A stretch of DNA of 64,000 nucleotides from Malachius bipustulatus (GCA_910589415.1 OU342632.1:30703637-30767636), one strand, 5' to 3'; shown: positions 47,301-56,476, numbered from the stretch's first letter. Made by a program: numbers and translations. The notes: a model not told the origin generated them from the sequence alone.

Positions 47301-50300
47301 TACGAGAACGAGAACGAACATCCTGAAAGGATGGGAGAGAAGACATGGCAACCGTGGATGCGACTGGAGGCGGCTCAACTCGATGAGAAGCTGCTCCATC
47401 CGAATTACTAAGTTTAACGAAATGTAATAAAGAGTGGTGCCGACCTGCACACTCCTTACACGAATGAGAAGAGGGGCACTGCTTCACCAAGTGTGAAGGG
47501 CCAAAACAATTTAGGCACAAGCGCGCTGCCTTCACAGCCTCAAAACGCTTGCGCGGGTCCAACTTCAAAAAAGAACGACAATTCGAGATCGGGTGTTCTC
47601 CATTACAATGGAAGCACGACTGCTTCGATGAAGACGCACTCGACGTTGACAAAAATGCATGTGAATTCCTCGATTCCACTTTTCCACCAGACTTGACGCT
47701 ACTCCGCTTACCAACGACTGCAGACGGAGATAGGTCATTCCCCAAAGATGATTCTAATGCACGACACTGTGACGACAAAAAACTTGTGCAAATCCTGATA
47801 TGATGGAAACTCTTCAGATGCAAATTGGAGTTCGAAACGCTTTCGAGTAGCGTTATCCAATTTCTGTAGCAACCAGTTGAACAAAGTGAAATCCCAGAGA
47901 GAGACGCCTGAGACCTGACCCAAAGCTGTAATATTTTCCGAAAAGGTATTCAACAATTCACGAAGCGATTGTGAGGAATCAGAATCCGTTATTTTGGGAG
48001 CATTACAAATCGACTGCCAATAACACGTCGCAAGTACTCGCTCATTCTGATACCTTTGGACAAGAGTATCGAAAGCTATCACATAATTGTCATCTGTCAG
48101 TGGTAAATGTTTGACAAGGGTAAGAGGTTCCTTTGACAAAGTCGAAACTAAATACTGGAACTTCTCAATTGGAGCTAACGAATCATTCGAATGAATCAAA
48201 GTCCTAAACAAATCATAATAAACCGACCACATCCTCAACGAACCATCAAAAGTAGGTATACCGATACGAGGCAATTTCACATGTGAACTTGCAGAGGGGG
48301 GTAGCGCGGGAGCACCAGACTGTCGACTATTTAACGATTCACTCGAACCATGACGTGATTTCACCACCGTATCCTGAGTCGATTCCAACGACAATTGAAC
48401 CGCTCTAATCTGAAAATAAACCGAATCAACTTCGATAAGTAGTCCCGAGTATGATTTCCAAATCTCCGATGACACATCTACGACCAAAGCACTCTTATCT
48501 GCCGACTCAACCGTAATCAGGATATTTCTATCAACCTCCTGCACCTGATTGTACAAATCTGAAGCGCTGTCGCATGCAGCCAGGACAATAAAACGCGACT
48601 TTTCATCAATGGGTGCTGAAACTACTGTCAGAATCGAGTTCAAACGAGTCAAAAACTTCGAAACAGAAGCGTTTGCTCCGACCAAAGTGTTGGACATTTT
48701 GCTAAAGAGTATCAACAAAACACTAAAGCAATAAACGAATAAGGGTTATTTTTTACACCTGTAAAAAATACAACGACAACGAAATACGAACAATAACTAA
48801 AAATAAGTACCTAACCAAGTGAAGGTTACTTATTTAAAAACGAGTTGAAAATAAATTGACTTTGAAATTCACCAAAAAACAATACTTGAGATACCGAGTG
48901 TACCCAGTAGGTATACCGTGAATACAAAAATCAATATTTTCCCTGTAACAACGAAAAAGGGTTATTCGTTAAAAACCTGTAAAAATACAACAACAACGAA
49001 CGATGAGCAATACCAAAAATAAGTACCTAACCAAGTGAAAGTTACTTATTTAATATCGAGTTGAAAATAAATTATTGAATTCGAATTCACCAAAAACAAT
49101 ACTTAAGATACCGAGTGTACCCAGTATACCGTGAATGCAAAAATCAATATTCTGCCCTGCGAATTCAGAGAGAAAATATTTCAACTATTACAGAGGTTTT
49201 TAAAACGAACACCTGCAACGAACGAAGAAGTGGAGTGAGGTGAGAATGGAGTAAAATTAGTGGAATGGGTGAAAATGCCGTCTGGCGTCCTTTGGATCGA
49301 CTATTTCGAATCCTTTGACCTACAAACAGGCTACCTTAACACAGTGAGTGAGAAACTAATTTCAAACAAATGATGCAACCAATTAATGAACTATATTTCC
49401 ACGAGCTTTCCTATCCGACTACGGAGGGACCAAAAAAATGTTAACTCCGCGTCAAAGAGCCTAAAAATATTAACGACGCGATTCGATCCTGAAAGGGGCT
49501 AAATTAATGCGGCTCGATGCCGCGATGGTAATGACAAATCGCCACGGTGACAGGATCGAAATTTAGGGAAGGACCAGGCTATAATTGCCAATGATTGACA
49601 GGAACACCAATTAATTAATAATTATCGAAATTACTGACCTTGTGTCTTGTCCGACTAAAGGGGCACTTGTTTTAATTTGCGAGATGTTGTAACTATTATT
49701 ATTGTTCACTCTGCTTCACTATGTAGGTACCCACGATTGTTCCACTACTTTATACCGCTTCCTTATTTAATTAAAGAACTAGGTATCCCGTTTCCGTAAC
49801 ACCAGCATCGACGAATCTGGTACGAACGGCACTCTTGGTCGAGCTCTCTCCTCTCTCGATGTTAAACCTCGACTCTCCTCTCTATGTGTGGTCCTGTCCG
49901 GTCAGGTGTCCTTTTCCTTCGTCCCGATGTGTAAAGGGATAGGAAGGGGTAGGAAACGGTGGTGTCTTAGAGAATACGAATCGATTATTCACCAAGGACG
50001 TAACAGGAATGCTCCTAGGTTATTGCATTTTTAGATTGTCTGAGAAGAGAAAATAAGATTGGCTTTTACAGTTGGTGTTTAAATTCAAAGATTTTTGAAT
50101 TATAAACAAGTTAAAATCGTCATTTTCAAGTTCAAGACCCTATACAACGAAAACGGCTGAAGATAGAGAAAAACGGCTTATATATCCCTATTTTAACTTT
50201 TCATGAACTATCCTATGATGTAGATGAAATGTTTCTACAGGGTGATAAAAAATTTGAAAAATTCTGAGATTTCTCCACGTGTCACCAAATAAAAAAATTA

Positions 50301-53300
50301 AAGGAAGTACAAATGTTTCTATACCATAGGATAGTACATAAAAAGTTAAAATAGGGACATGTAAACCGTTTTTCTTTATCTTGAACCGTTTTCGTCGTAC
50401 AGGGCCTTGAACTTGAAAAATGACGATTTTCACTTGTTTATAATTCAAAAACTTCTGAATTTAAACACCAACTGTAAAAGCCAATCTTATTTTCTCTTCT
50501 CAGACAATCTAAAAATGCAATAACATAGGAGCATTCCATTAAAAAAAAACATAGCTTTGATATGCCACTGTCATATGGGACACTCTGTATACTCCAAAAT
50601 AATTTTAAATTATGGCCATTGTGATTCTGTGCTTGAATTTGCAAAATTTTTTGGGAAAAAATTTATCGTTTCGCCTGCTAAGACCGCTTCGAATAAGCTA
50701 GGACACCATATTTATATCCTATATTTCTTTAAAATATTCCCTTTTAAATAATTAACCTATGATTATGATTAAATATAGCATAAATCTCCACCTCCACCTT
50801 TACCCGAATATCAGAAATAGCCATAAAAGCAATGTGTACAAAAAATTATTTACTTATTTCCAACAATAAAATAGATATGAGCAATCTCATGTGTAATATC
50901 TGATCCACGTGACGTCATTGCGCAGTAGTTGACCAAAATAGAAAACGCTATCGGCATACCGTGTATATGTGTATCGTGAGGGATATAAAGGCGGAGCTGT
51001 CGGCGCTCTAGCAGTAGTAGTAACTTGGAGGAAGTTGGAAGTGAAGTCTGAAGAATACAGACAGTAAAAGCCAGTGGTGACCGATAGTGGATTGTGAAGT
51101 ATAGACAAGTGGTGTAATATGTGAGTGGAGATAAGATGACAGCTGGTTATTGGATATTTAGATTTAGAGGTTATAAGTTTATAAGTTGTATTTGTGTTGG
51201 AGAATAAAGACATTTGCAGACTTTAGTGGTGCTGGTGATTTTATAATTGTGAGACCTGTAACACTATTAATAAAACTGATTGTGCCTTATTATGTCGTGC
51301 CATATTATGCAAATGACATTTCTTTCCTAGACTCGTCTCTTATAATTTACCTGCTATAACAAAAAATGTATTTAAAATAATTAAATTCACTTATTATTAC
51401 GTATTTACATATCTATTATTATAATAACTCTCTTATTGTCTTGGTTACTCTGTGGTAGGTGATAGTCGATAATCGTAATTACAAACTTTAAGGTCATTTG
51501 TCATTCCTGGGCAACCACACCTTTGAATGTAAAACATGAGGAAAAGCTATTATTATTCGAATAGGCGAACGTGACTGTAATTAGTAATCATCAGTTTGAA
51601 ATGTCGTTTCTTGACACTTGACAATGTTAAAATTTACATAACTGGATCAATTTATTATCTTATACACATGTTAACTTAGCTGTGCAGGGTGCACTACTTG
51701 TACAAAAACGGCGGAAAATATAAAAAAATACGGAATTACTTCCCGTTAGAAAATAAATACCCATTTTAAATAACTTAATTATTAGTACGTGCGGTCACAG
51801 CTATTTGGAAACTTCCTGATGTTTTATAATCAACTCAATTTCTCTGTTTGCGCAAGCCCACGATGGCACTATCATCGATCCTGATAGAAGAAAGTTAAAA
51901 CTGTAATTGATCAAATCATTTGAAGAATCAAGTCGATGGCTGTATTCACAAGGGTGTCCAAGCCATAAAACTAGAAGAAGAAGAATCAAGCCGATTTTGC
52001 CATTACGTACGAGTTTCTAATAATTTAGTTCTATCCTAAAATGAAATTTTGTAAAATGTCATGGCAATATTACTAATGTCACTGCGAGATATCCCTGGTT
52101 ATGATGTTCAATAATAAAATAGCTAAATAGTACACAAATCGATTCTGTGACAGTTTTTAATAAAGGAAATGACATGACATATTAGCAGATGACGTGACAG
52201 TAGCGAACTGATTACTTTTCAATTCAAGCAACTGTCGTCATGATTTTCCTTTAATAATTCAGCTGCAACCCAAATAACTATCACTGTTAAAGCTTTTTAA
52301 TAAACATTTGGCTCGAAATCAGCCGTCCCGATTTTTTCTTTGATAGTGAACGCCATGGCCGTCAGCCGTCAAGCGTCAAATTCCCATGGCAATGCGAACA
52401 CTGCGAACTTGAGTGAAATACTTCCCTCGTCTATTCTCACCTTTCACAATTAAATTGTGTCTCCGAATCTTCAACAAGATGCCTCACGTGTTCAAGATAG
52501 GTTATTACATTGTTAAGGAACGTCTCAGACAGGAAATTAATTTCTATTTATACAGCAGATTACATACAAAGAGATATAATTCACGATTAAACCCAAACTG
52601 CGTTCTTATTGTTGGGTTTTGGAGTCTAGCTCTAGACCTAAACGTAAGACGTCAAAGTTGTAGCAGTCGAGATGAGAGCTCCCCAAACCCAAGCCGGAGC
52701 AGGCAGTGAGGGAGTCTTATTTTAGCCGCATTCAGCAAGATTGCTTCTTGAAGCTAATTGCAAGCGAGCGTTCTGCGATTCGACTAAAATGAAAATTTTT
52801 ACTCCAGCGCAAACAAGAAGCTTTCACAAATCGTCGCAATTAAGTAATATTTACTTGAACTTGGTTTGTTCTGTTGATAGTTGAAAATCCGTTTTGAACA
52901 AACTTCTCCCGGAAAGGGGGCGCCCCGTCCTGGGGGAACACTCGAGCAGAACTAGAACTCCGTTGCATACTTTAAAACGAGGACTATTGACTGCTTAATT
53001 TCAGCGAGTGTCCGCTTCTTACTCTCAAGCGGAACTAGGATGAAGGGTTAAGATTCTATTTCATCTATTAAAATGAAGTTTACTTTGAATAAGAGTGACT
53101 AATTTGCAGTTTTTTCTTCAGAAATCTAAAGTTTAATAGAACATATGTATGACACCACCTTTTTAGTGTAGGTATCAAGAATTTCATATTGGCCTGAAAA
53201 TGGCTACTTATCTCTTTACCGCTCTTAATACGTGTACCTTTAACCTTCAATGTCACCTATGTAAGTTTATAGTAATATTATGCTATGTTGAGGTAAATAA

Positions 53301-56300
53301 AATAATTAAAAAAAAATCTGAAAGGCCCCAAACCATAAAGCAACTGCGCATGCTACGATCGAAACCTAAGAGTCGATCCTATTCACTTATATTCTATGTA
53401 TTCAAATGTCATTTGTCACTTTTTAAGCTTTCAAAGCAGGAATGTGAATTTTGTCGATCATTCAATGGTACTCAACACGTGAACGGCGTGTTCATTAAGA
53501 AACTTCAGGACTTCAGGCACTTTACCTTCGATGCCCGCTTGGAGCGTAGCTCAGAGCTATCAGCTGTTCAAGTTTAAGAGATGTTTATTGTTTATATTCT
53601 CGCAGGCAATTGTTATTATTTATTTATACGCACGTGAGTTATTATTTATTTATTTATTGTTATTGAAATATTACAAGAGACTAGCTCTTACCTTTTACTG
53701 TTTATTTATTTAATTTTATTAAATTAATTAATTTATTTAAAAGACAATGGTAAGAAAGGCACGTGGCCTTAGTTAATTCAATTACTCTCGTGAAGAGGGC
53801 TCATAGTGTTTTAATAATTATTTCTGTGTGCAAAGAGGATTGCAATTGTTTGTAGTTTAATTGGTAAATTAACACGTGCTGCTCGACATTATTTGTCTCT
53901 TGGAAATTATACAATTGGTGCAGGTAGTTATAATAATCAAGGAGGGCCCCATAATAATACCACGTTTTATAGGAAACATGATTTATTTTAACACCACGTT
54001 TCATCCGATCTTTATTGTTATTTGGATTATTTACAATTGTTTATTTTATTTTAATAATGAAGCAGCACATGCCCTTTTTGAATATTTATTATTATGATCA
54101 AAACACATGTTTCTACAAATAATTTATTTTTACGATGGTCTTTGTATTTTGAACTATTTTCTGCTCTCAACAATTTTTATTACATTTGATTCATGAAGAT
54201 TTTTGAACGATCACACTGTATTATTTTATTATGTCTTTGAATGCATTTTATTGATGAATTTTATCCTTCTTTGTCTTTATCGCAAACTTATGCCACATGT
54301 TCTGTTATTTTTATCTCTTTAACAATCTCATACTTATCAGATTTACATATCAATTTGTTCTTGCCTTTGTTTTTGTCATGTTGTGCTTTGTGTAAAATGT
54401 AATTGAAAATATTTAAAATCCCAAATGAAACGACGATATGATTTTGTATGTTAGAAACTCACGAATCGTAGCGTTAGACAACGACGCTTCAATCTGTTGT
54501 ATAGGTGATGTCTCATTTTACCGTTAGATGTCCTTTGGAATCGATTTTATTTTTTAAATCAGTCGGATATTAACGCAGTATAACGGCGATCAGCCCTGTT
54601 TTAATCGAAGTTGATATTTTTCTTGTTATTTGTCTGGAGTGGGGAGTACTAAGTCGATCAGGCTTCTCCATCACAAAGGGCTTATTTATGTGTATTTTGT
54701 TAAGTCTTTTTCTTTACAGGTACTAAACGGTTCGCAAAGACTAACGTTAAAATGACATGTTACCATAATATAAGAGATTTAGTTCTCACCCCTCAACGCT
54801 CAAGCAAATGCTTGATTCTTACATGTCGTCGTTTCGTTGTATGTTTTTCGTTTTGCACAGTCAGAGGTTTTTTTCTTTTCACGGGGTTCTTTTTTATACT
54901 CTGATTTTAAACTTGTTCAGGCGGAACTCTGTGGTGGGGTCAAATAATTCAATAGTCAATAAATCAATTTATTCATTTTTAAGAGGGAAACTCTGTGTTT
55001 TAAATTAAATCTCCTATCTCTCAATAAGTGACTGGCTCAAAGTATTTTCGTAGTGTTTTGCTACGAACGAACAAAGTGAGGTTACTACGAACACAACAGA
55101 AGGTCCACACGAGATGATTACGAACCCAGGTAAAACCACGATCACAAACAGTAAGTAATGTTGGCCATTTTATTTGGAATCAGGGCGAGATAACTTTAAC
55201 AGAACGGGAATCCAAACAGTCATTCATGACAGACAAGTTGACATCTCAAACGTCAAAGAGGTTCTTTTCTTTTTCAAAACCATTCAGTCAGGGGGCCACA
55301 TTACAGAATTTGATGCGCATGACGCAGAACCTCCATTTTAAGAGGTTAGGTAGGTTACATCACAGATTTGGTGTCGTCAACCAGGATACACCACAGATTT
55401 TGGTACCAGTGACCAGGATTAAGGATTTAGGTGTGTTACATCATCACAGATTTGCTGCCGTCGACCATGTTGCACTACAATGCATTGAATTAATCATTAA
55501 AAATAGGCGGTCAAACGCACCCCGCGCTTATAAGAGCTGCGTTCAGATCAGCATCCATGACTTGTTGTTCTTCTTTTTCAATCAAATCATTTAGGACTCC
55601 ATCTTAGTTCATTTTAGTTAGGAATGTTACACTACAATAGCAGCGAAGAGTGAGGTTAACTTGCTGACAACTGCGCAGGAAGATCGTGCAGTAGTGCCAG
55701 CAAAACCGCGAAATTGAAACACTTTTTCTTGTATAGGTGCAGAATTCAAATTTCCATTACGTGCAGTGGCCGCAAATAAAGATATTTTGAAGTAAAAATG
55801 CCGCTCTGATGTAATGGTGTACATTTCTCTTTCAATATAGCATTACTTGACCTTGCAGTAACTACAACAATGTCATGTTTTATCGTGATGTTATTTATGT
55901 AATTGCAGTTTTTCACTTGTCAGATTTGATCACGCAAACGAGCACTCTCGGACATGTTTTCCTATTTCCCTGAAACACTAAGCACTATAATAATTTACTT
56001 CACGAAGCAACATGCGCAGATCATTAAAAATCTGCGTCATGTATGCGTTCAACTGCAAGGACATCCGTGTGAAGCATAAAACCAGTCTCAACGAAAAAGT
56101 ATTTTGTTAAAAACTACTGATCTAATAAGAAATAAGCAATGACTCACCGGAACTCCAGAAACCCCTGATGAAGCAGCAGCGCCATGAAATCGCCTGCCAT
56201 GTCATCTCGTTCGCCGGTCAGGAAGAATATCCCGTCGTAGGCTTCGGGACGCAGCTCCAGGCTGACTTGGACGTGCTTGTACGCGCCCCGCAGGGCCGGG

Positions 56301-56349
56301 AAAGCCAGCCAGCTCGATCCGGTGAACCGAGGCGAACGGATTTCCACGT
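31626..56349 (-). CDS. EGFLAM: Pikachurin (EGFLAM)-like extracellular matrix protein, C-terminal five exons
   Basis: Secreted matrix protein; in vertebrates pikachurin binds dystroglycan at photoreceptor synapses, and the role here is unknown. Exons on the minus strand: 56349-56148, 35370-35036, 33069-32672, 32600-32360 and 32305-31626. All junctions are GT-AG and in phase, giving 617 visible residues plus stop; the 5' exons (signal peptide, usually two fibronectin III domains) are beyond the window. Domain order LamG-EGF-LamG-EGF-LamG matches the C-terminal half of pikachurin. Closest resemblance is the last LamG: NLWHRVKAVRDG, LYIGGMPEV, RGIKGCVADLVLNADYHI. The second-last intron visible upstream is 20.8 kb and full of mobile elements; two others are only 71 and 54 bp. 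Agrin and perlecan share LamG/EGF modules but fit the last domain less well. Confidence 0.82.
32360..33069 (-). CDS. EGFLAM: EGFLAM-like exons for EGF1 and LamG2
   Basis: Two exons, 33069-32672 and 32600-32360, split by a 71-bp intron. The first encodes an EGF module (CSRVPCQHGGKC ... CVCPLGFSGDLC) and the start of LamG2 (FMALYLDKGYVAFAFNLGTG); the second finishes LamG2 (LYLGGVPNF, FVGCVQMVRINGR). Confidence 0.85.
33070..35035 (-). other. EGFLAM-like intron, 1966 bp
   Basis: GT-AG (GTGAGT ... TTTTTTAACAG). AT-rich, no nested gene or well-defined repeat seen. Confidence 0.7.
35036..35370 (-). CDS. EGFLAM: EGFLAM-like exon, second half of LamG1
   Basis: 335-bp exon, GC-rich. Encodes FDCGSGIGILRSDE, WNRVTLYRHRWDAWLQLNGG and the closing EPLFIGGAGN and GFKGCIRHLEVN of the first LamG domain. 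The two LamG cysteines (FDCG and FKGC) are present. It joins the upstream exon with two carried bases completing an arginine codon. Confidence 0.85.
37809..38134. repeat. Three copies of a ~33-bp motif (GCTAGAAAGAACTAGGTCGG)
   Basis: Copies start at 37809, 38043 and 38102, each reading GCTAGAnAGAACTAGGT followed by CGGCAAC-like sequence and ending in GCGTG or ACGTG. The third copy is the most diverged. Function unknown. Confidence 0.65.
38222..38350 (+). repeat. Partial copy C of the 2-kb dispersed repeat
   Basis: Shares TTTCCTATCTCTCAATA, GACTGGCTCAAAGTATTTTC, the hairpin (38260-38280) and ACGAACGAACAA with the copies at 55.0 kb and 63.3 kb. Similarity to copy B also appears near 37360-37430 (AAGTAACGTTAA, AGAGATCAGATC), so the old copy may be ~1 kb long. 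Confidence 0.6.
41312..41640 (+). repeat. Dispersed repeat D, copy 1
   Basis: Starts ATTAATAAAACTGATTG and includes CAAATGACTTGTCTCTTATAA, GATAATCGTAATTGCAAAC and CGTCATTTGTCATTCCTG. A direct copy lies at 51265-51640 and a shorter relative near 57680. Noncoding. Confidence 0.7.
41906..42884 (-). mobile_element. LTR-like remnant with CTCARTACA repeats
   Basis: GC-richer island inside an AT-rich intron. On the minus strand it has TATAAAAAGA at 42760-42751, an AATAAA near 42000 and a TAACA-type end at 41906. It carries five CTCAATACA / CTCAGTACA motifs (42227, 42366, 42405, 42444, 42530), three of them exactly 39 bp apart. Target duplications were not found. Probably an old retroelement end; not proven. 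Confidence 0.35.
43325..43891 (-). repeat. BEL 3' LTR
   Basis: 567 bp, left LTR. Preceded in the coding sense by a G-rich tract (GGTGGGCGG) that may be the polypurine primer. Confidence 0.95.
44035..47823 (-). CDS. BEL/Pao Pol polyprotein with RNase H deletion
   Basis: Open for 1262 codons; begins in the overlap with gag without its own clear ATG. In order: zinc-knuckle-like cysteine motifs (CFHCNGEHPISNC, CLNCFGPSHLVKQC, residues ~70-125), aspartic protease (LIDSGS, D203), reverse transcriptase (CDIRQMY, D546; YVDDLAIG, D623-D624), then an abrupt join at residue ~720. After the join come integrase with an HHCC-like zinc region (~895-942), catalytic D975, D1041 and E1083 (VDYGGPF, SDCGTNF, GLWESG), and a C-terminal DUF5641-like domain (FWTRWRAEYL). 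The RNase H domain expected between RT and integrase is missing. Other BEL Pol proteins have ~250 more residues there. Copies DNA from RNA and integrates it in intact relatives; this copy should not do so alone. Confidence 0.9.
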   Translation of the reverse strand: MHLKSFHHIRICTSFLSSQCRALESSLGNDLSPSAVVGKRSSVKSGGKVESRNSHAFLSTSSASSSKQSCFHCNGEHPISNCRSFLKLDPRKRFEAVKAARLCLNCFGPSHLVKQCPSSHSCKECAGRHHSLLHFVKLSNSDGAASHRVEPPPVASTVAMSSLPSFQDVRSRSRSNTTVLLATACIEVQDKWGNYQVVRSLIDSGSQSSFITDRCRKRLGLHLNRSSTPISCLGHVTLGSAQGSSDCIIRPVGVPSPTFKVSTLVLPNICGKLPSVDISPSKALDNLKLADPNWYTPGSVDVLLGADIFPNIVHGGYLSGSDNCPAAMNTTFGWVLLGTISSKVAGEVQACFASVDSTLEETLKAFWRVEEVPSVEVCSNEEQEAESLFVESHYREESGRFGVLLPFKDSKELPIFNDSLNVADRRLLALERRLSRLPHIRDMYVEFMKDYLEAGHMSLVPLESESANSYYIPHHCVFKDPGVSMSSDVSSLAPVSSKIRVVFDASAKASNNLSLNDTLLIGPKLQNDITSVLLRFRENKFVFTCDIRQMYRQILVGDSHRQYQLIRWRFSEKAIRSYKLNTVTYGVSSSPYLAIRCLLQLGQENSKKFPLTSKAIRLGLYVDDLAIGANQIEETLELRNQLISLLQLGQFELRKWSANNPQLLQDLPVEHRQQQSSNFDSESDFSGKILGLQWHSATDSFSFAVKSIDSPCTKSSILSDVASRGLLPEELVGASAWWAGPEFLRLPLESWPALFPIAPTSDVELEKRNIVLFATIEISDVDVLLKRFSSLRKIQGIIARCFRFTNNCRAVNRTTGALSVSELHAALMHIVRIVQSSVFSSELEKIRSGKPCAKYLQSLSPFIDDFGILRVGGRLLHSGLAFDAKYPALLPGRHRLVELLIDQIHRGNLHPGVNTTHYLLQQNFWILSARRVIRSYLSKCNRCFRTRPLSLEPPMGNLPVARVSQLKPFSCVGVDYGGPFPIVLSRYRGVKTSKAYLCLFVCFATRAIHLEIASDLSSETFLAALRRFVARRGRCSDIYSDCGTNFVGANKELNSNLKIAAEGEGIRWHFNPPSAPHFGGLWESGVKSVKTHMARVIGGQILTYEELNTFIVQIEAVLNSRPLCPISSDPNDLSALTPGHFLTLEPLSSVPDVNLSHLKISRLSRWQLVQRMQRDFWTRWRAEYLHNVHQRSKWSKTHLFESTDIGSLVLIKDELLSPLKWALGRIVSLHPGADGVARVASVRTTRGLCKRPLVKLCPLPNQ
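47735..48697 (-). CDS. BEL/Pao Gag
   Basis: Capsid-type protein of the element. Starts at the ATG at 48697 (MSNTLVGANASVSKF); 320 residues to a stop at 47735. Contains the RLPRIGIPTFDGSLRMW-like stretch (LPRIGIPTFDG then YYDLF) and the following Gag core typical of the Pao/BEL DUF1759 domain. The family-like sequence leaves this frame around 47783-47790, at a run of six T on the coding strand, and continues in the pol frame, so the last ~17 residues here are probably out-of-frame. Confidence 0.88.
   Translation of the reverse strand: MSNTLVGANASVSKFLTRLNSILTVVSAPIDEKSRFIVLAACDSASDLYNQVQEVDRNILITVESADKSALVVDVSSEIWKSYSGLLIEVDSVYFQIRAVQLSLESTQDTVVKSRHGSSESLNSRQSGAPALPPSASSHVKLPRIGIPTFDGSLRMWSVYYDLFRTLIHSNDSLAPIEKFQYLVSTLSKEPLTLVKHLPLTDDNYVIAFDTLVQRYQNERVLATCYWQSICNAPKITDSDSSQSLRELLNTFSENITALGQVSGVSLWDFTLFNWLLQKLDNATRKRFELQFASEEFPSYQDLHKFFVVTVSCIRIIFGE
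48719..49438 (-). other. BEL 5' leader with internal duplication
   Basis: Untranslated region between the 5' LTR and gag. It contains two imperfect tandem copies of ~200 bp: 48747-48943 and 48959-49154 share GGGTTATT, AAGTACCTAACCAAGTGAA and ACCGAGTGTACCCAGTA. Confidence 0.75.
49439..50005 (-). repeat. BEL 5' LTR
   Basis: 567 bp, right LTR, followed on the right by the target duplication GGAAT. Confidence 0.95.
50979..51256 (+). mobile_element. LTR-like downstream half (TATA, poly(A) signal, TAACA end)
   Basis: Begins at the fold-back target duplication, which is itself part of a TATA-like box GGATATAAAGGCGG. It continues with a 5'-UTR-like stretch, GAATAAAGAC at ~51204 and an end CCTGTAACA at 51256. 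The matching upstream half would be the sequence just left of 42877. Interpreted as an older solo LTR cut by the fold-back element; no target duplication established. Confidence 0.4.
51265..51640 (+). repeat. Dispersed repeat D, copy 2
   Basis: Direct copy of 41312-41640, starting at the same ATTAATAAAACTGATTG and sharing GTCGATAATCGTAATT and TCATTTGTCATTCCTG. Together the two copies flank the nested insertions. Confidence 0.7.
51641..53317. other. Intron DNA, nothing recognised
   Basis: No gene. GC-richer patches at 52600-52770 and 52900-53050 have no open frame with family resemblance and could be regulatory. Confidence 0.4.
53318..55323 (+). repeat. 2-kb dispersed repeat, copy A
   Basis: About 2.0 kb, clearly homologous in the same orientation to copy B (61666-63723), with small indels throughout. 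It begins CTGAAAGGCCCCAAACCATA and ends TTGATGCGCATGAC. It holds no conserved open frame. Shared features are GGCACGTGGCCTTAGTTAA, a splice-acceptor-like TTTACAGGTACTAAACG, a poly(A)-like CAATAAAT (54957) and a hairpin at 55047-55067. Confidence 0.85.
55345..55490 (+). repeat. Short tandem repeat, ~60-bp unit, three copies
   Basis: Three imperfect copies of a unit reading ACATCACAGATTTGGTG then a GTCAACCAGGAT-like end, just past repeat copy A. The last copy degenerates. Confidence 0.6.
55491..56147. other. Intron DNA next to the EGFLAM-like exon
   Basis: No repeat or gene recognised; contains the donor of the 20.8-kb intron at its right edge (56147-56142). Confidence 0.5.
56148..56349 (-). 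CDS. EGFLAM: EGFLAM-like exon, first half of LamG1
   Basis: 202-bp exon, most 5' one visible. Encodes VEIRSPRFTGSSWLAFPAL and DGIFFLTGERDDMAGDFMAL, the standard opening of a LamG domain. Acceptor TTGTTCCAG and donor GTGAGT are good. Its first codon is completed by one base from an exon outside the window. Confidence 0.85.
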
Positions 56350-56455
56350 CTGGAACAAGCGAGAGGATGGTCAGGTCACGCAGGGGGTGTAATAAGGGCT
56401 TTTATTTCGACGTAACTCAATCATCATTTAAAAGCACTTAGTAAAGGAGAATGTA

Positions 56456-56476
56456 ATGATGATGATGATGATGATG
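56456..56476. repeat. (ATG)7 microsatellite
   Basis: Seven perfect ATG units in the intron upstream of the LamG1 exon. Confidence 0.9.

Larger units (their letters stand above)
43325..50005 (-). mobile_element. BEL/Pao LTR retrotransposon
   Basis: 6681 bp with 567-bp LTRs (43325-43891 and 49439-50005) that I could not distinguish base by base. LTRs begin TG and end CA, and the target duplication GGAAT is perfect (43320-43324, 50006-50010). The coding strand is minus, so the right LTR is the 5' one. A candidate primer binding site TGGTCCCTCCGTAGTCGG follows it after a short T run. The element carries gag and pol but has a frame break between them and lacks RNase H, so it looks recent yet defective. 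Confidence 0.95.
42885..50978. mobile_element. Fold-back element (~1.4 kb) split by a BEL/Pao insertion
   Basis: Ends CACGATAAACATATACACGG and its inverse (TATACGG/TATCGTG at the right), flanked by a perfect 8-bp duplication AGGGATAT (42877-42884 and 50979-50986). Left arm 42885-43324 continues after the BEL element at 50011-50222; the right arm is about 50325-50978. The arms are ~650 bp, ~90% alike, around a loop of ~100 bp. No transposase. The duplication length fits hAT or a related superfamily. Confidence 0.85.

Noticed and set aside
52413..52709. 98-codon open frame in the large intron
   Set aside because: No domain, no paralogue and composition like its surroundings; chance frame.
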